Of a DNA stretch of 64,000 nucleotides, positions 1 through 11,639 are shown piece after piece (position 1 is the stretch's first letter; the number at the start of each line of letters is the position of its first letter). The position numbers and the translations under genes were made by a program. This stretch comes from Camellia lanceoleosa. Its lineage: Eukaryota > Streptophyta > Magnoliopsida > Ericales > Theaceae. The notes under the pieces were generated by a model that worked only from the letters and a program-made list of their open reading frames with translations, had not been told where the DNA came from and made no database searches. The stretch lies in the NCBI GenBank assembly GCA_025200525.1, contig CM045758.1, positions 195,088,463 to 195,152,462 on the forward strand, read 5' to 3'.

Positions 1-800
1 CTCAACAATGACTCCACCTTTAGCCCGCCATGTCGAGATCGCCTTCCTCTGTTTCTTTCTCTCTCTCTTGTTTTCTTTTCACGTGGGTGGATTTGTAGTG
101 TGAAGAACAAAATGGTGGAAGATGAGACACACCTAGAGAGAAAGAGAAAGCTTTGTGAAGATGTTCTTGCTTGCTATTAATAAAGACCACGCTCATCATG
201 CATTAGCTTGGACGGTGGTTCATTTAGGCGAGAGAGAGAGAGAGGTGGTGGTGCCTCGGTGTAGAGGTGGTTCCCATAGGTATTCTTCTTTGCGATGTGG
301 TATGGGTAGAGCGAGAAAAAGCATAGGCGTTGCTGCTGCTACAGCTGCAGATACTTGGCCACCCCACGTTTCGATCTCAAGTTCATATACTTCTCTCGCA
401 TAAGATGCGTTTGGATCTCAAGTTCACTATTCCTCCTCTCGCGTAGGATAGACGCGTTTGGATCTCAAGTTCACTTTTCTCCTCTCGCAGATGAAGTGTT
501 TGGATCTCACATTCACTACATCCAACATTTATGCTTTCATTCAGTATCACATCATTGTCTTGATTGCATTTCATTGCATGATCATAAGTTATGTTTTACA
601 TATCATTCTGTATTTTGCCCCTCAACTATGCAGGTTTGATTCCTTGCAAACGGGATATGTAGGCAACCTTCGAGTTCAACCAATTATTTGCATCTGTTTG
701 TTTTGCCAAAGTCTTATGATCTTGTCAAATGGGTCGTCTTTGGGCTTTGACATTCACTCACGTTACGAAATGACTTCAAGTTCTGTCAAAATGGGGCAAC
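1..800 (+). other. Probable 3' internal region of a Tat-like LTR element
   Basis: No convincing protein is encoded here. The stretch ends in a purine-rich tract at about 787-800 (AAAATGGGGCAAC) directly before the TG of LTR-A at 801, the layout of a polypurine tract next to a 3' LTR. I therefore infer that this is the 3' untranslated interior of the element that owns LTR-A, with its coding part left of the window. It holds a short tandem repeat at 368-540 and GA-rich tracts near 230-245. The open frames at 155-403, 355-639 and 458-805 overlap each other, cross the repeats and show no family motif. Confidence 0.45.
368..540 (+). repeat. Tandem repeat, four ~41-47 bp units
   Basis: The phrase GTTTGGATCTCAAGTTCA (first copy GTTTCGATCTC, last GTTTGGATCTCACATTCA) starts at 368, 409, 456 and 498, giving periods of 41, 47 and 42 bp. 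Spacers share TTCTCCTCTCGC-like text. Short tandem arrays just upstream of the 3' LTR are common in large Gypsy elements. Confidence 0.8.
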
Positions 801-1203
801 TGTAGACACCCTAATTTTGACCGCTCGTAAGACTTAGGCGCTTTATTTCGAACACCCGATGATGAAAGTTACACTGTTCAATCTTTTGAATTCTCAGTGA
901 AGAAATTTAGATTCAAGCTCTAATCCCAAACCTTGCACCTCATTTTGGCCAAACTATTTTAAACCAAAACCCTCTTTTAAAATATTTGTCTAAATGCTTC
1001 TACGATATTCCGAGGCTTAAATTTTATTTAAAACTACACTTGTCGGTAAACCGAGCAAGGACAAAGTAGAAATAAATGAAAGGGAGGTGAACTCTATGAA
1101 AACAAAAAAAAAATCTTTAAAACATCCTGGGTAAAGGTTTGGAGTTGAAGACAATTGGAGGAAATGGAAGAAAACTAGTTGGGGAGAAGTTGGGTATAAA
1201 ATC

Positions 1204-1565
1204 GTTAAGAGAAAACTAAGCAGCCTTCATTAAATCAGGCTTATCTCTTTTTACACTTAGACTTTAGTTGTGAGGTCACAACCATTTGAAAAAGGACTTT
1301 CGGGGCTTCATTTTAGACTGAAGAATCTCCTAAAACCAAGTCCGGATGAGGGAGATATAGCTGTTTGAAGTTAGACATAAATCCGATTAGGTCAAAACTG
1401 AGCAACCTTCACTAAAATAGGCATATCTCTTAGCACACGTAGAATTTATATGTGAGGCTACCTTCATTGGAAAGAGGACTTTCGGGGCTTCATTTTAGAC
1501 TCAAGAATCACCTGAAACATAGTCCAGATGATGGAGATATGTCTGTTTGAAGTTGGGCCTGAATG
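1204..1565 (+). repeat. Direct repeat, two ~182-bp units in LTR-A
   Basis: Unit 1 (about 1204-1385) and unit 2 (about 1386-1565) share the blocks AGCARCCTTCA, GGACTTTCGGGGCTTCATT, TTTAGACT.AAGAATC and GATGGAGATAT..CTGTTTGAAGTT in the same order and spacing. They lie just upstream of the TATA box, so they could be duplicated U3 enhancer-type sequence. That role is inferred from position only. Confidence 0.8.
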
Positions 1566-1670
1566 TAGATTTTGAAGTCCGATCAGACCTCATCGAGATC
1601 ATGCCGCCCCTTTTGACTTTTCAAAGCTGTCCAAATGTGCTGATATTTTGAGGAGCAACAGCTCAAGGCC

Positions 1671-1678
1671 TATAAATA
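1671..1678 (+). promoter_or_regulatory. TATA box of LTR-A
   Basis: TATAAATA follows a GC-richer stretch and precedes the GTGATGTTTTAAGAGAGACA region that would hold the transcription start. Its position, about 870 bp into the LTR, matches the TATA position in LTR-C (about 1,035 bp in). LTR-B is inserted about 60 bp downstream and would break any transcript from this promoter. Confidence 0.55.
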
Positions 1679-3014
1679 CAAGGCTCAAAGTGATGTTTTA
1701 AGAGAGACAAAAAACATTATCAAGAGTTAAGAAAACAATATTGTAGACGCGCCCTTGGGCCTCATTACAGTTCGGACTTAATTGGTGTCACGGTTCTTAA
1801 TCTGAACCAAAGAGCCCAAATCCGACAAATCGTTTTGAGAAACAGATTTTTGAAAGAAATGCCAAACATGGACTACTTTGCTAGATATAGAGTTGTCACC
1901 TAAATATTTTTTAATGGGGAAATTTAGGAAACCCTGATTCGGTACCAAAGGCCACGTGTCCGTTATCACCAAAGTTGCCTCGGTTCGGGAACTTGGGTAC
2001 GATTGGGGAAGGTGAGCTATGAGCACCCCCTCTCGCCCGATCCGAAGATTGGCCTCTACTAACCATGATTTCCGATTTTGAAAACATTATACGTTCTTAT
2101 TCCAGTTAATTAGCTAGAATTACTATGTGATGCACACAACACAAAAGTATAGACTAGATCGCCTAATTTGGAACGAAGCATTGCATATCCATTTGTTTGA
2201 AAAATGTCTGAAATTTGCTACTCGCAAGTAGGCTAAAACATGGATTTCAACGAGTTGTTCCAACTCAAACAATCCAACCTTCATCTCTGAGCATTGAGCG
2301 TTTATATCACATAAGCAGCTAGCCACATGGTAAGTATGTTGTCATGTTAACATTCACACTCATGCGAGATGCTAAAGCATAAAAATACTTACAATGTACT
2401 CCGAGCCAAGACAAGAACATGTTAGCAATCATGCATGATCCAAGTCTATGTTAAGTGGCTAATGCAACACGTACAAAATGTCAATAGACTAGGCTCGGCT
2501 AATCTAAGGATGACATGTGAAAATGCACAGATAGCATGTATTCAAGTTAGATTTGAAATACTTTATGCAGTTAGCATGATGTGCTGAGCCCGGTGCATGC
2601 AATACTAATGAATGATGCACACATGCATAGCATAAGGTATGCTAAAGTAAACATGTCCTAATACTAACCATCAAAAGCAAGTAAGTAAAAGGGAGAAAGA
2701 AGTGGAGGTTGGAAGACATGCACACACGCACCCACACTTATTACAAATTTGCCCTCGCTCGGAGGGACCGAAAGAATAATACAATTTAATTAACCTACAA
2801 GCTAATTAAATATTACAGACCAATTAATTAATTAACAAATTAACTAATCTAATGAAAGCAGTAAACAGCCTCGGGAAGAGGGCCCAATGCAATGCGCGCT
2901 CGGCTCCGCTCGGAAAGCCACTGCCATGCACAAGTTGCCTCTGCTTTGACTGTTATCCTTCTCTGAAGACTGCACAAATCTCAGGGTTGCTTCTCTGAAT
3001 GCTGTGGAACACCA

Positions 3015-3126
3015 CCGACAGAGGGAATTGGTCATCGGCCATGGAGAATGGTCACCGGCCACAAATTAATCTGTCGGCCACTTATGGATGGCCGGTCGGC
3101 CTTCTGAGATGGCCGGTAGGCCAAAT
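3015..3126. repeat. GGCCGG-rich block in LTR-B
   Basis: Several copies of CGGCCA, GGCCGGTCGGCC and GGCCGGTAGGCC fall in about 110 bp. Similar blocks occur at 5425-5545 in the same LTR and at 54920-55155 in LTR-C, so they are a conserved feature of the family and not chance GC content in otherwise AT-rich DNA. Confidence 0.6.
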
Positions 3127-3709
3127 CTTCATCACAATTTGTTTTGGCAATGACGGAGGGCAAAACATAGCATGGTAATGCATTTCAAGCAATGTATGCA
3201 CTAATCACACCCCTTATCATATTCATGACTCAAAGGGATATGGTTCTCGATTCTCGGACCACCAATCGTGCATTTCCATGCGTGATGGCCCAAGAAACTA
3301 AGTATGCATTTCAATATAGAATGCAATGCACATAATCAAACAAAAGGGCTCAACCTCTATCATACTCAACTCAAGAGGTGAAACATGCATGCCAATGCAA
3401 TGCATCCTAGGTATGGAGGCTAGTATGCAACATGGCAATGCAATGTGCAATGTAGGTTAGGCATACAACCTAAGTAAAGAATCATGTAAGGCATGAAGCA
3501 ATACAATCTACAAGTATGCAAGACACAATGTGGATGTTCAAGCATGCAAGCAAGCATGTGACTTCATTCAATCATGCAACAACACACTAGTATGCAACAA
3601 CATACAAGGTGAGCATGCAACAACATGCAAAGGGGTGGACTTAAAACTAATTTAGGCAGCCCTCAAACAAGCCTAAAACAGTGGCCAATGCTATGGAAAT
3701 GAGGGCCTA

Positions 3710-3727
3710 CACACACACACACACACA
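3710..3727. repeat. CA microsatellite in LTR-B
   Basis: An uninterrupted ACACACAC tract follows GAGGGCCT in the middle of LTR-B. Confidence 0.9.
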
Positions 3728-4014
3728 TGTACATGTTGATGGGCCAACACTTAAGCATCAAACAAGCAACCTTTAAGGAGCCTAAACATGGACAATTAGC
3801 ATGCAATGTAAACTCTAAAAATCATGTTAATGATGGTGCCAAACCAATTTAAACAAGACAAACATAGCATGTAATTGGTCCAAGTACTTGAGGCAAGTCA
3901 AGGAGACTTAAACCATAGCTAAGTCAACCAAGTCTCAGAAGGCCAAGAGGACTTAAAAAGCAGGTTCAAAGCGGAACCTAGACAATGCTAAGGGAACACC
4001 TAGATGGCATCTAA

Positions 4015-4220
4015 GGCCTCGTTTGGGAACATGCTAATTTAGTAACTTTTTGGCTATTTGGCTAAAATATGAGCTAAAAAACTAGTATGTTTGGAATGAC
4101 TTTTGGCTTTTTACAAAAGATGTGCAAAAGTAGAGAAAAAGAGAATCTTTGACTTTTGGTATGGGTTGTTGGCTTTTGGCTAATTTAGTAACTTTTGACT
4201 TTTGGCTAAAAATGAGTAAG
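4015..4220 (+). mobile_element. Tourist-like MITE fragment
   Basis: It begins after TAA with GGCCTCGTTTGGGAACATGC and continues TAATTTAGTAACTTTTTGG. This is nearly identical to one terminus of the complete MITE at 37198-37344. No inverted CCCAAACGAGGCC end is found downstream, so the right end is lost or very decayed. The right limit is an estimate. Confidence 0.6.
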
Positions 4221-5292
4221 TGGCTTAAACATGCAAGCATACAAAGAAGCACATTCTGAGCATAAGGCAACAACCTTTTAAAGCAACAAAGGAGCATCAA
4301 ATGCAAGTATGCAAGCATGTTATAAGGACTGAAACAGCATGGTAAGAGGTTCCAAACCACTGAAATAATGCAAGTAAAGCATGCTACACACTCACACACC
4401 TAAGGCTAACTAGCCAAAATGCAAGGTGGCTATGTTAAGAATGCTATGGTGGACCAAAACAATCAAAAACAGAACTTAGGCATGCTAAAACAAACACAAA
4501 AGCTTCACAAAGCTTGGCCAAAATCATGCTAGAACAAGGATCAAAACCTAAAGCATGTTAAGACCTAAACATGGCATTACAAGGTATGTATGCTAAGCAA
4601 GCATGGTGTACCTAAACTAACTAAAAATAGAGCTATATTATGACATAATAAGCACAAATAACAGCTAGGACATGGCCAACATGAATCTAAACTAAATGCT
4701 CCCTCAAGAGGCAAAAATGACCCTTTTCAAGGACAATAAGGAGAGGGAGTGGCCCTCTCCTTCTTGGGACCTCAAGGCACCATTCTCACCATTGAAATCC
4801 TTCAAGATTTCAGTGGTGAGGAGGCCCAAACACAATGGTCCCGGAGCTCACCAAAAATGCACAAAAACAAAGGCCAAACAAGCCTTAAGAGGGGTCAAAC
4901 AACCTCAAAGCTTAAAACACTCTTAAACAACTATTTAAAGGACTCAAAAACAGAACTTTTATATATTATACGCAAAGCCTGAAAACAGTTACAAGATAGG
5001 TAAAAAATCTATGCAAAAATGAGGTATTTAAAGGTAAAGTCCTTACCCTTGAAGACCTCTTTCAAGAACAGCACTCCAGCTGCTTCTTTGGCTCTAAACC
5101 AATCTAAAAAGTTCAAGAAAAGACCTCTGGCCCCTCAGCAATCAAGGTGAGGTGTGATGGTGGGTGTTTGTGTACAATACTAAGGCTAAACACACACAAA
5201 TACAAGAGAGAGAGAGAGAGATATAGATATATGATAGATACACAACTCAAACCCTAAAACCAGAGCTCTCTATGAAAATCTTGTCTTCCCTC

Positions 5293-5300
5293 TTATAAAA
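5293..5300 (-). promoter_or_regulatory. TATA box of LTR-B (minus strand)
   Basis: On the minus strand the sequence reads CTTTTATAAGAGG, about 470 bp after the LTR start. A GAGAGCTCTGG and TTAGGGTTTGAG region follows, resembling the 5' leader of LTR-C (CTAGGGTTAGAAAAA). Confidence 0.5.
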
Positions 5301-6571
5301 GGTTCAATCTTGTAAGCTTACAAGACAAGCTAGCCAAGAGGGAGATCCCTTCATACACGTGTATAGAGGGGAGCAAAATGTATGCCAGCTAGCATAAAAT
5401 ATCTGCAAAAGCAGATGCACAGTAGTCGGCCGGCCAAAAATGCAATTTGACCAAAAAAGATGGCCGGTCAACCATCTATAGTGTCGGCCGGCCAAATATT
5501 TGGCCAGTGGCAACAAAACACAACTGGTGGCCTCAAGCCATGGCCAGTGATGTGGGGGGATGGCCCACAAGCCATTACCTGCCCCTCCAAGGCAAAACAC
5601 AAGTGTTTGGTGTAAAACCAAACACAAAACAGTCAAGTCGAGAGATCCTAAGGCAAGGCGCATAGCCGAAACCTCCGGGAACTCAAGACAAACACAAACA
5701 AGGATGATCACCGGGTGTTCAAGCGGTGACATCCAAGTCTTGAGGACGGTCAAAAATGGGGTGTCTACAAATATCAAGTTAGAAATATGAAAGAGAAATA
5801 TCAAGTTAGAAATACCAACAAAGAGAAATATCAAGGTGTTAGGCAATATCCAAGAGTTGAAACCATCGTTGTTCTTCCTTGTTCTTCCATCCATCCATAC
5901 CATACAAGAGCTTGAACTTGGATCTTGATTTGAGAATTGAAAATCATACTCAAACTTGAGGGTGCTTTGGAATCAAGTTTGATTTATAACAAGAACACTT
6001 CTCTACAAGAGGTAAAGCTTCCTTACTTTCATTTCAATCTTTGTTCATCTTTTTCTTATGTTTTGATATTATTTTGGTACTATTTTGGGATTGTTTTGAG
6101 GGCTGAAACTTGTGATTAAAGGCTACCCAAAGGTGGAAGGGTTAATCACCCTTCTTTGAACCTTATTCCAAGCTAGAATCCTTATGTTTCCCACTTGTTT
6201 TTGCTAATTTTTTCCACTGTTTTGGGGTTGATTTTGGACTGTTTTGGGGCTGTTTTTCAACATCTAAACTATGTGATTTGAAGTTGTAAAAGTGGAGGGG
6301 TTAGCCACCATTCCTTCTACTTGTTTACTAACTTGATCTTATTTAATTTTGCTCGCTTTCTATAGCTTAGTTTCAGCATTATTGTATGCTATTAGGGGGC
6401 TGTTTAATTTATTTCAATGATTTATATTTTAAATATCAAGTTTGTTTGTACGAACCAATTAATCAACTTCGCATAATTATCTCTGCAACCTCCCTCCATT
6501 CTTTGTTTATTTCGATTAAAATGTTATGAAAAATTAAGATTGTGGTTCAAGTATAAGAAAAGAACTCTTCC

Positions 6572-6905
6572 ATGCTTAATGGTTTAATCTCTTCGGAGGT
6601 TCATTACCAAAGGTATAAAATGCTCTATGCTTAATAGTTTAATCTCTTTAGAGATTCACCACCAAAGGCATAAAACATTTTATGCTTAGAAGGTTCATTA
6701 CCAAAGTTATAAAATGTTCTATGCTTAATGGTTTAATCTCTTTGGAGATTCACTACGAAAGGCATAAAGCGTTTCATGCTTAGGAGGTTCATTACCAAAA
6801 GTATACAACATTCTATGCTTACTGATTTAATCTCTTAGGGGATTTACTACCAAAGGCATAAAACGTTCTATACTTAATGGTTTAAATTCTTTGGAGGTTC
6901 ACTAC
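6572..6905 (+). repeat. Tandem repeat of ~60-70 bp units in LTR-A
   Basis: The words ATGCTTAATGGTTTAATCTC, TTTGGAGRTTCACTACC and AAAGGCATAAAACGTT recur about five to six times in order, with small deletions. It is non-coding and sits in the transcribed downstream half of the LTR. Confidence 0.75.
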
Positions 6906-9026
6906 CCCAAATGTATACATGTTCTTATACTAAAGCACAATCTTTTATTTTTCATTTCTCTTTATTCATCAGTGTGTTTACTTTTAAGGGACTAATTGAC
7001 CCTTGGAAAGCACCAAGGAAAGTGTCATTATCACTTATTCTTAAGTTTGGATTTCAAGTCATTATCACTCAAGTTTGGATTTTTCTAAGTCATTATCACT
7101 CTTTTGAGTTTGACTAGTCCTTGTTGCACATCTTGAGTTTGACTTGGAATCCCTTATCGCTTGTAAATAAGTTTGACTCTTCCTTTATAATTTCCCCCGA
7201 AGATAATAAGATTTGTTTCTCGGGTTAAGTTGATGCTTGTTTCTCTTTATTGCGTTTTGGACTTAGTGGAAGTAAATATCACTTTTGCATAAACAGGAGA
7301 AAAGATAAAGAAATGGAAAGGTAATAAAAAAGACTAATAAAATTGGTTAAAATTGGATTACAACCGACGTAAAGAACCAATATGATTAATTGAATTCGGT
7401 CGGACGTTATACCGAGTTTATTATGTCAAGGCTTGTTTTACATCAATTCATGATAATTTGATGAATCCTGAAGTGTCTCTACTTCTCTTCTTGAATTCAC
7501 TTCGTGATAGGAGGGAGTGGTGGTTGTTTATTCATTGCATTTATTGATCATTGTCCAAATTGTATCCGAGATCATCAAGCAATCAACTTGCTAATTGATA
7601 GTTTTGGAGATGATTCCAACCTTCTCTTGAGTATTTTTATGATAGAGAAAGGTAAAAAAAAGACAAACATGGCTAGGAATACCCTGTCTGCACTGTTTCA
7701 CCTCAGGTACAAAAAACAGATTTCTACAAGAAAACAAAGTATTGGATTTATTTGAGGCTCGACTGAGTCGCGTTTTGGGGTCGGCAAGGCTCCAATAAAT
7801 TGCAAAACAATACACTTTTGGTTGAAAACAGTAACTAGGGGTGAAACAGAACAAATCCCAACAAGGCAGACAAAATAATTCCTGAGGAGCATCGAGCAAT
7901 CATTGTATATTATTATTGTAATAAATTAGATAGCCCCTTTCATTTATTATTCATTTGGCTTTGTAATAATTATTTGTTTGGATACTTGGACATTCGGACC
8001 CTCCTTCGAGAACAAATATGTAATAACTTGTATGTCTACCAACCCCCATTCTATCTCCTTTTCTTTTCACGCTTATGATGGTTAGATTAGGGACATCATG
8101 TTTAATTAGTATTTTCTATGATTTGCATCCATTCGCTTACATGCATAAAAGTTCGCTCATCATATTATTCAAATGTCAAATTCAAACTCCTTACTTGCAT
8201 ACATGTGCTATCACATGCTTTGAATTGACTCACATGCCATACTACTAGCCGAACCTAAATTGCACATTGCATGTGCTGCATTAGTCATTAAATTAGGATC
8301 ATGCATTTTTTTCTAACTATTTGCTTTCTTTTCGGACTCGCCTTCGGACATTAAGTAAGCATTTTTGCTTTAGCATATTGCATAAGTGTGAATGTTATCA
8401 TATCAAACATACTACCATGAGGCTAACTGCTTATTTGATATACCTGTTTGAATGCCTGTGGATGAAGTCTAATCACCTGAATTGGGATACTCTGATTCAT
8501 GTATATATGGGACCACTATTTGCAGTGATACATATTCAAAATATTTTTTTCAAAACAAACATGAAATCAAACGTTCCAACTTTTTGTGAAATTAGTCTAT
8601 ACTTGTATGTTACATATAGAACAAGAGCATATACTGTACATAAAAATCACATTATGATTAGTAAAGGCCAATCTTTAATCGGGTGAGTGGGGTGTTCAAT
8701 TATTGACCTTCCCCTCTCACACCTAAGTTCCTGAACCAAGACACTTTGGTAACGACAGACTAATGGCTTTTGGCACGAGTCATGGGTTTCCTAAATTTCT
8801 CAAAAATAAATATTTAGGTGGGTACTCTAAAATCGCAAAAGCACCATTTTGGCATTTGATTCAAACATCAATTTTCCAAAAGAAATTGCGGTTGGACTCT
8901 TTTGTGTTTCCATTGTTTCACATTCCACTTGTGAAACCAAGATCAAAACCAACACAAGTGGAGTCTGAACTGTAAGGGGTATTCATTCTTCCGAAAGGGA
9001 GCGCGAAAAGCTGAGCTATACCTTGC

Positions 9027-9720
9027 TTACTGAATGATGAGTTTAGCCGACCTGTCTACGTTTAGTCTATGGCATATAACCTCGGGATCAATGACAAGCA
9101 TCGCATATGGCGTCCAAGCAAACACCTCTATGTTTGCTCGCAAGAATGCTTCTAACTCCCTTTCTTTCTTCTCGGCCAAGCTTGAGTCAAGGAGGAAGAA
9201 GCGCTCTTCATCTCCTTGCTGGACCAGAATTTTCTTCAAGGCTTCCTCGCTTCTTTTGTCGGCCAACTCTTTGCCGACGTCATCCAGGACCTCCATGTCC
9301 TCGTCTTCAATCTCTACTGTTTCTGCTTCTCGTACATTGAAGATGGATTTCATTACTGCCACGGAGCAATTCTTTGCCTACACTTGATCCTTCGATCTCC
9401 TCAATTTCATGCTCATGGGAACCGCAGAATGGTGCGATGTTGAGGAACGTTCTCATTATGCAACCATGGCCTCCCCAAGATAACATTGTAAAGGGAGGGG
9501 GTGTCAATTACTATGAATTCTGTACTTACCTTCTTGGTGCCTGCCTGTACCTCCAAACTTATTGCTCCCAGGGGCCATGTTAGCGTTCTATTGAACCCGA
9601 CCATTGGACTATTGGACTGTTCCAGATCATCTTGGTGAAGGCTGAGCTCCTTGTAACATCAGACATATATGATGTCACAAAAGCTGCCTTGGTCAATCAG
9701 AATGCGCCTTACTTGGCATT
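9027..9720 (-). pseudogene. Gypsy-3 protease and start of RT region (broken)
   Basis: On the minus strand, the protease active-site phrase LIDQGS lies near 9686-9700. The next open piece (9413-9604) contains VGFNRTLTWPLG and ends NVILGRPWLHN, the usual end of this protease domain. The frame at 9027-9362 carries the linker that precedes RT in Tat-type polyproteins: FLRANIEVFAWTPY and then DPEVICHRLNVD. It stops at SAKLIIQ, just where the RT fingers would start. Frames are broken between these pieces, so no functional protein is expected. The active-site Asp is visible. Confidence 0.8.
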
Positions 9721-10333
9721 CTCCAATCTTGAGGGATACCACCAGAGCATTGTTGTGTGGATGTTGCACCATGTCTAGGTCGGCTTCAGTAAATGACACC
9801 ATTGGTCCCTAGTACTCGTCTGCCCTAGGCCTCTTTTGCTGGACCTGATACACATGTTGTAAGTGTTTTACCCTTTGAGTCTCTCCACGTATCTCGCTCT
9901 CATTGACCTTTGAGTGAATCACATTGATCACTCGAGGTTTGTCTGCTTGCAGTTGCGGTGCTGGTGGAGGTGGTGTTGCCGATGCCTGGGGTAGCCTTGC
10001 TTACTCTTCTCTTATTCTGGCCTCATCTACTAGGTCCCTTAAGTGACCCTGTCTTACCAGATCTTCCAAATGCGCTTTTAGGGCTCTACAACCCTATGTC
10101 AAGTGTCCATTTTCATTGTGGTAAACACAGTGCTTTCCCAGGCTTCTTCCCATGAATTCGCTAGGAATCTTTTCTGGGGCTCTATAGTACAGCTGGTTCT
10201 TGAATCTTTCCAGAACTTTATAAATCGAAATCAGGAATACGGTGGTAGTATGCAGGCGAATTTCACCTCGCTCTTGCCTATTATATCCAAGATATTACCT
10301 CAACCTCGCTTGGCATGAAATATTTTTCTTCTC

Positions 10334-11620
10334 CTATTTCGACACCTTTGTCTCTGGCGTGTCGTCTTCAGCTCTCGCATATTTCTCGATCATGGCCATG
10401 AGTTCCTCTATACTTTTTGGCAGTGTCTTTGCCAGTGACTTTCGAAGCCGGCAGTCATCATTTAAGCCGTTCTTAAAATATATGACCGTTAACTCTTTGT
10501 TACACCCTGGTATTCGTTTAAATACCTCATAATACCTTTTGGCATAAGCCATGAGGCTTTCATCCTCACCAATTCTCAGAGCCATCAGGCAGTCTACCCT
10601 TAACGGCTACAGTTTGTTTATAACAAACCTGGCCACAAACATCTCGGCCAGGCTTTTCCAACTTTTTACAGTTCCTTTCGACAATTTGTGAAACCAATCT
10701 GATGTGATTTTCCCAAAGGATGAGGGGAACACCTTGTAGAGCAATGGTTCGTTCCTGATATACAGTGCCATTGAGTTCAAATATAAGTCGACGTGAAAGT
10801 TAGGATCGGACTTACTGTTGTATATCTGGAATCTCGGCATATGGAACCTTTTCGGGGCCTCAAACTTATCCAATTCTATTAAGAACGGTATTCTCGGCTT
10901 GACTGGAGATATGACTGTGGTATCTTGTCGCTTCCTCTAGAGGTAATCCCTCAAATCCTCCTTAGTCCGTCCAAGAGCTCGGCTATCAACGGATTTCAGC
11001 CTTTTTGATGCACTACTCCCGGTGTCACTATGAGTCCTCTTGGACCTCCCTTCATTCATCGTGTCAAAACAAAGCTCCTTCCTTTGAACATGCCAATGTT
11101 CCTTGACATAAGTTTCCTTGGCACGATGTGTCTTCTAAGACTCTCATCTCAACGATTCTTCTCATCCGACCTTCCGTGAAGGTCAATGCAAATGCTCCTT
11201 TGCCCTGTCATGTTGAGGGATTGTAGGGATTGCTTTCTGTCCCCCTTTCTGGGCATCGTTCTTGGCCACTGGAATTGGCTTGTCCTCCAATGGAAACGGT
11301 GGCTGCATGACGTTGTTCTGTATCATGAAGTTGACAACCGATTGTAGGTTTGCCAACTTGTTTGCCATTCCCTTCATCTTGCCGTCCCTCCTGAGGTATC
11401 TAGCTTTCCATATCTAGAGGTCGCTTTCGTTGTAATACCCGCATTGACATGCTTTCTTCGATACGTCTCCCTCTTGGCCAATGTCCTTTTCTCTGGGATT
11501 CTTATCCTGAGGTTCTTCATTACAGTTGTCCTCATCAACGTTAGGATCGGCGTTTTTACCACTCCCGCTAGGGATGTCACCCTCAATCTTTTCTTTCTGC
11601 CATTTATTCTCCTTACGTTT
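10334..11620 (-). pseudogene. Gypsy-3 gag (broken)
   Basis: Two minus-strand pieces match the retrotransposon gag core. 10607-10873 has FHMPRFQIYNSKSDPNFHVD and the W-F-x-x-L (SDWFHKLSKGTV..SWKSL) pattern. 10334-10585 has DESLMAYAKRYYEVF and GCNKELTVIYFKNGL. A stop separates them. Upstream pieces (11183-11377 and the charged frames at 11414-11719) would be the N-terminal gag region, beginning near the primer site. The role would be the capsid-like coat of the retrotransposon particle. Confidence 0.75.
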
Positions 11621-11639
11621 CCCATAGATGACACCAAAT
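11621..11639 (-). other. Primer-binding-site region of Gypsy-3
   Basis: Directly after the LTR end, the minus strand reads ATTTGGTGTCATCTATGGG. Gypsy-6 has the related ATTGGCGCTATCTGTGG at the same place. This is the region where a host tRNA would prime reverse transcription. I cannot name the tRNA from sequence alone. Confidence 0.6.

Larger units (their letters stand above)
1742..5769 (-). mobile_element. LTR-B: solo LTR of the same family, nested in LTR-A
   Basis: Read on the minus strand the element begins TGTAGACACCCCATTTTTGA (5769 leftwards) and ends GGGCGCGTCTACA (1742). It is flanked by the 5-bp duplication AATAT (1737-1741 and 5770-5774). At 4,028 bp with no gag or pol fragment, no PBS and no polypurine tract inside, it reads as one LTR left after recombination between two LTRs. 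It is related along its length to LTR-A and LTR-C. The long minus-strand frame at 5304-5903 lies in the U3/promoter part and has no family motif. A Tourist-like MITE fragment (4015-4220), GGCCGG-rich blocks and many ATGCAATGC-type words are present. Confidence 0.88.
801..8995 (+). mobile_element. LTR-A: long LTR of a Tat/Ogre-like Gypsy family, split by LTR-B
   Basis: The LTR starts TGTAGACACCCTAATTTTGA at 801, matching the starts of LTR-B (on its own strand) and LTR-C. Its last part (about 8650-8975) matches the 3' end of LTR-C, including the TTTGGCAC..GAGTC..GGTTTCCTAAATTT block. Removing the 4-kb LTR-B insert at 1742-5774 leaves about 4.2 kb, the size of the other two family members. The expected terminal GTCTACA is not visible, so the 3' edge is decayed or truncated around 8970-9020, next to Gypsy-3. 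Because a purine tract precedes 801, this is more likely a 3' LTR than a solo LTR. It contains a promoter-like TATA (1671), two ~180-bp repeats and a ~65-bp tandem array, and no real coding sequence. Confidence 0.75.

Noticed and set aside
5304..5903. 199-residue minus-strand frame
   Set aside because: It crosses the 5769 end of LTR-B into LTR-A and includes the TATA region, so it is a chance frame over an insertion junction.
8321..8686. 121-residue frame in LTR-A
   Set aside because: It shows no family pattern, and the homologous region of LTR-C (about 58100-58500) is not open in that frame.
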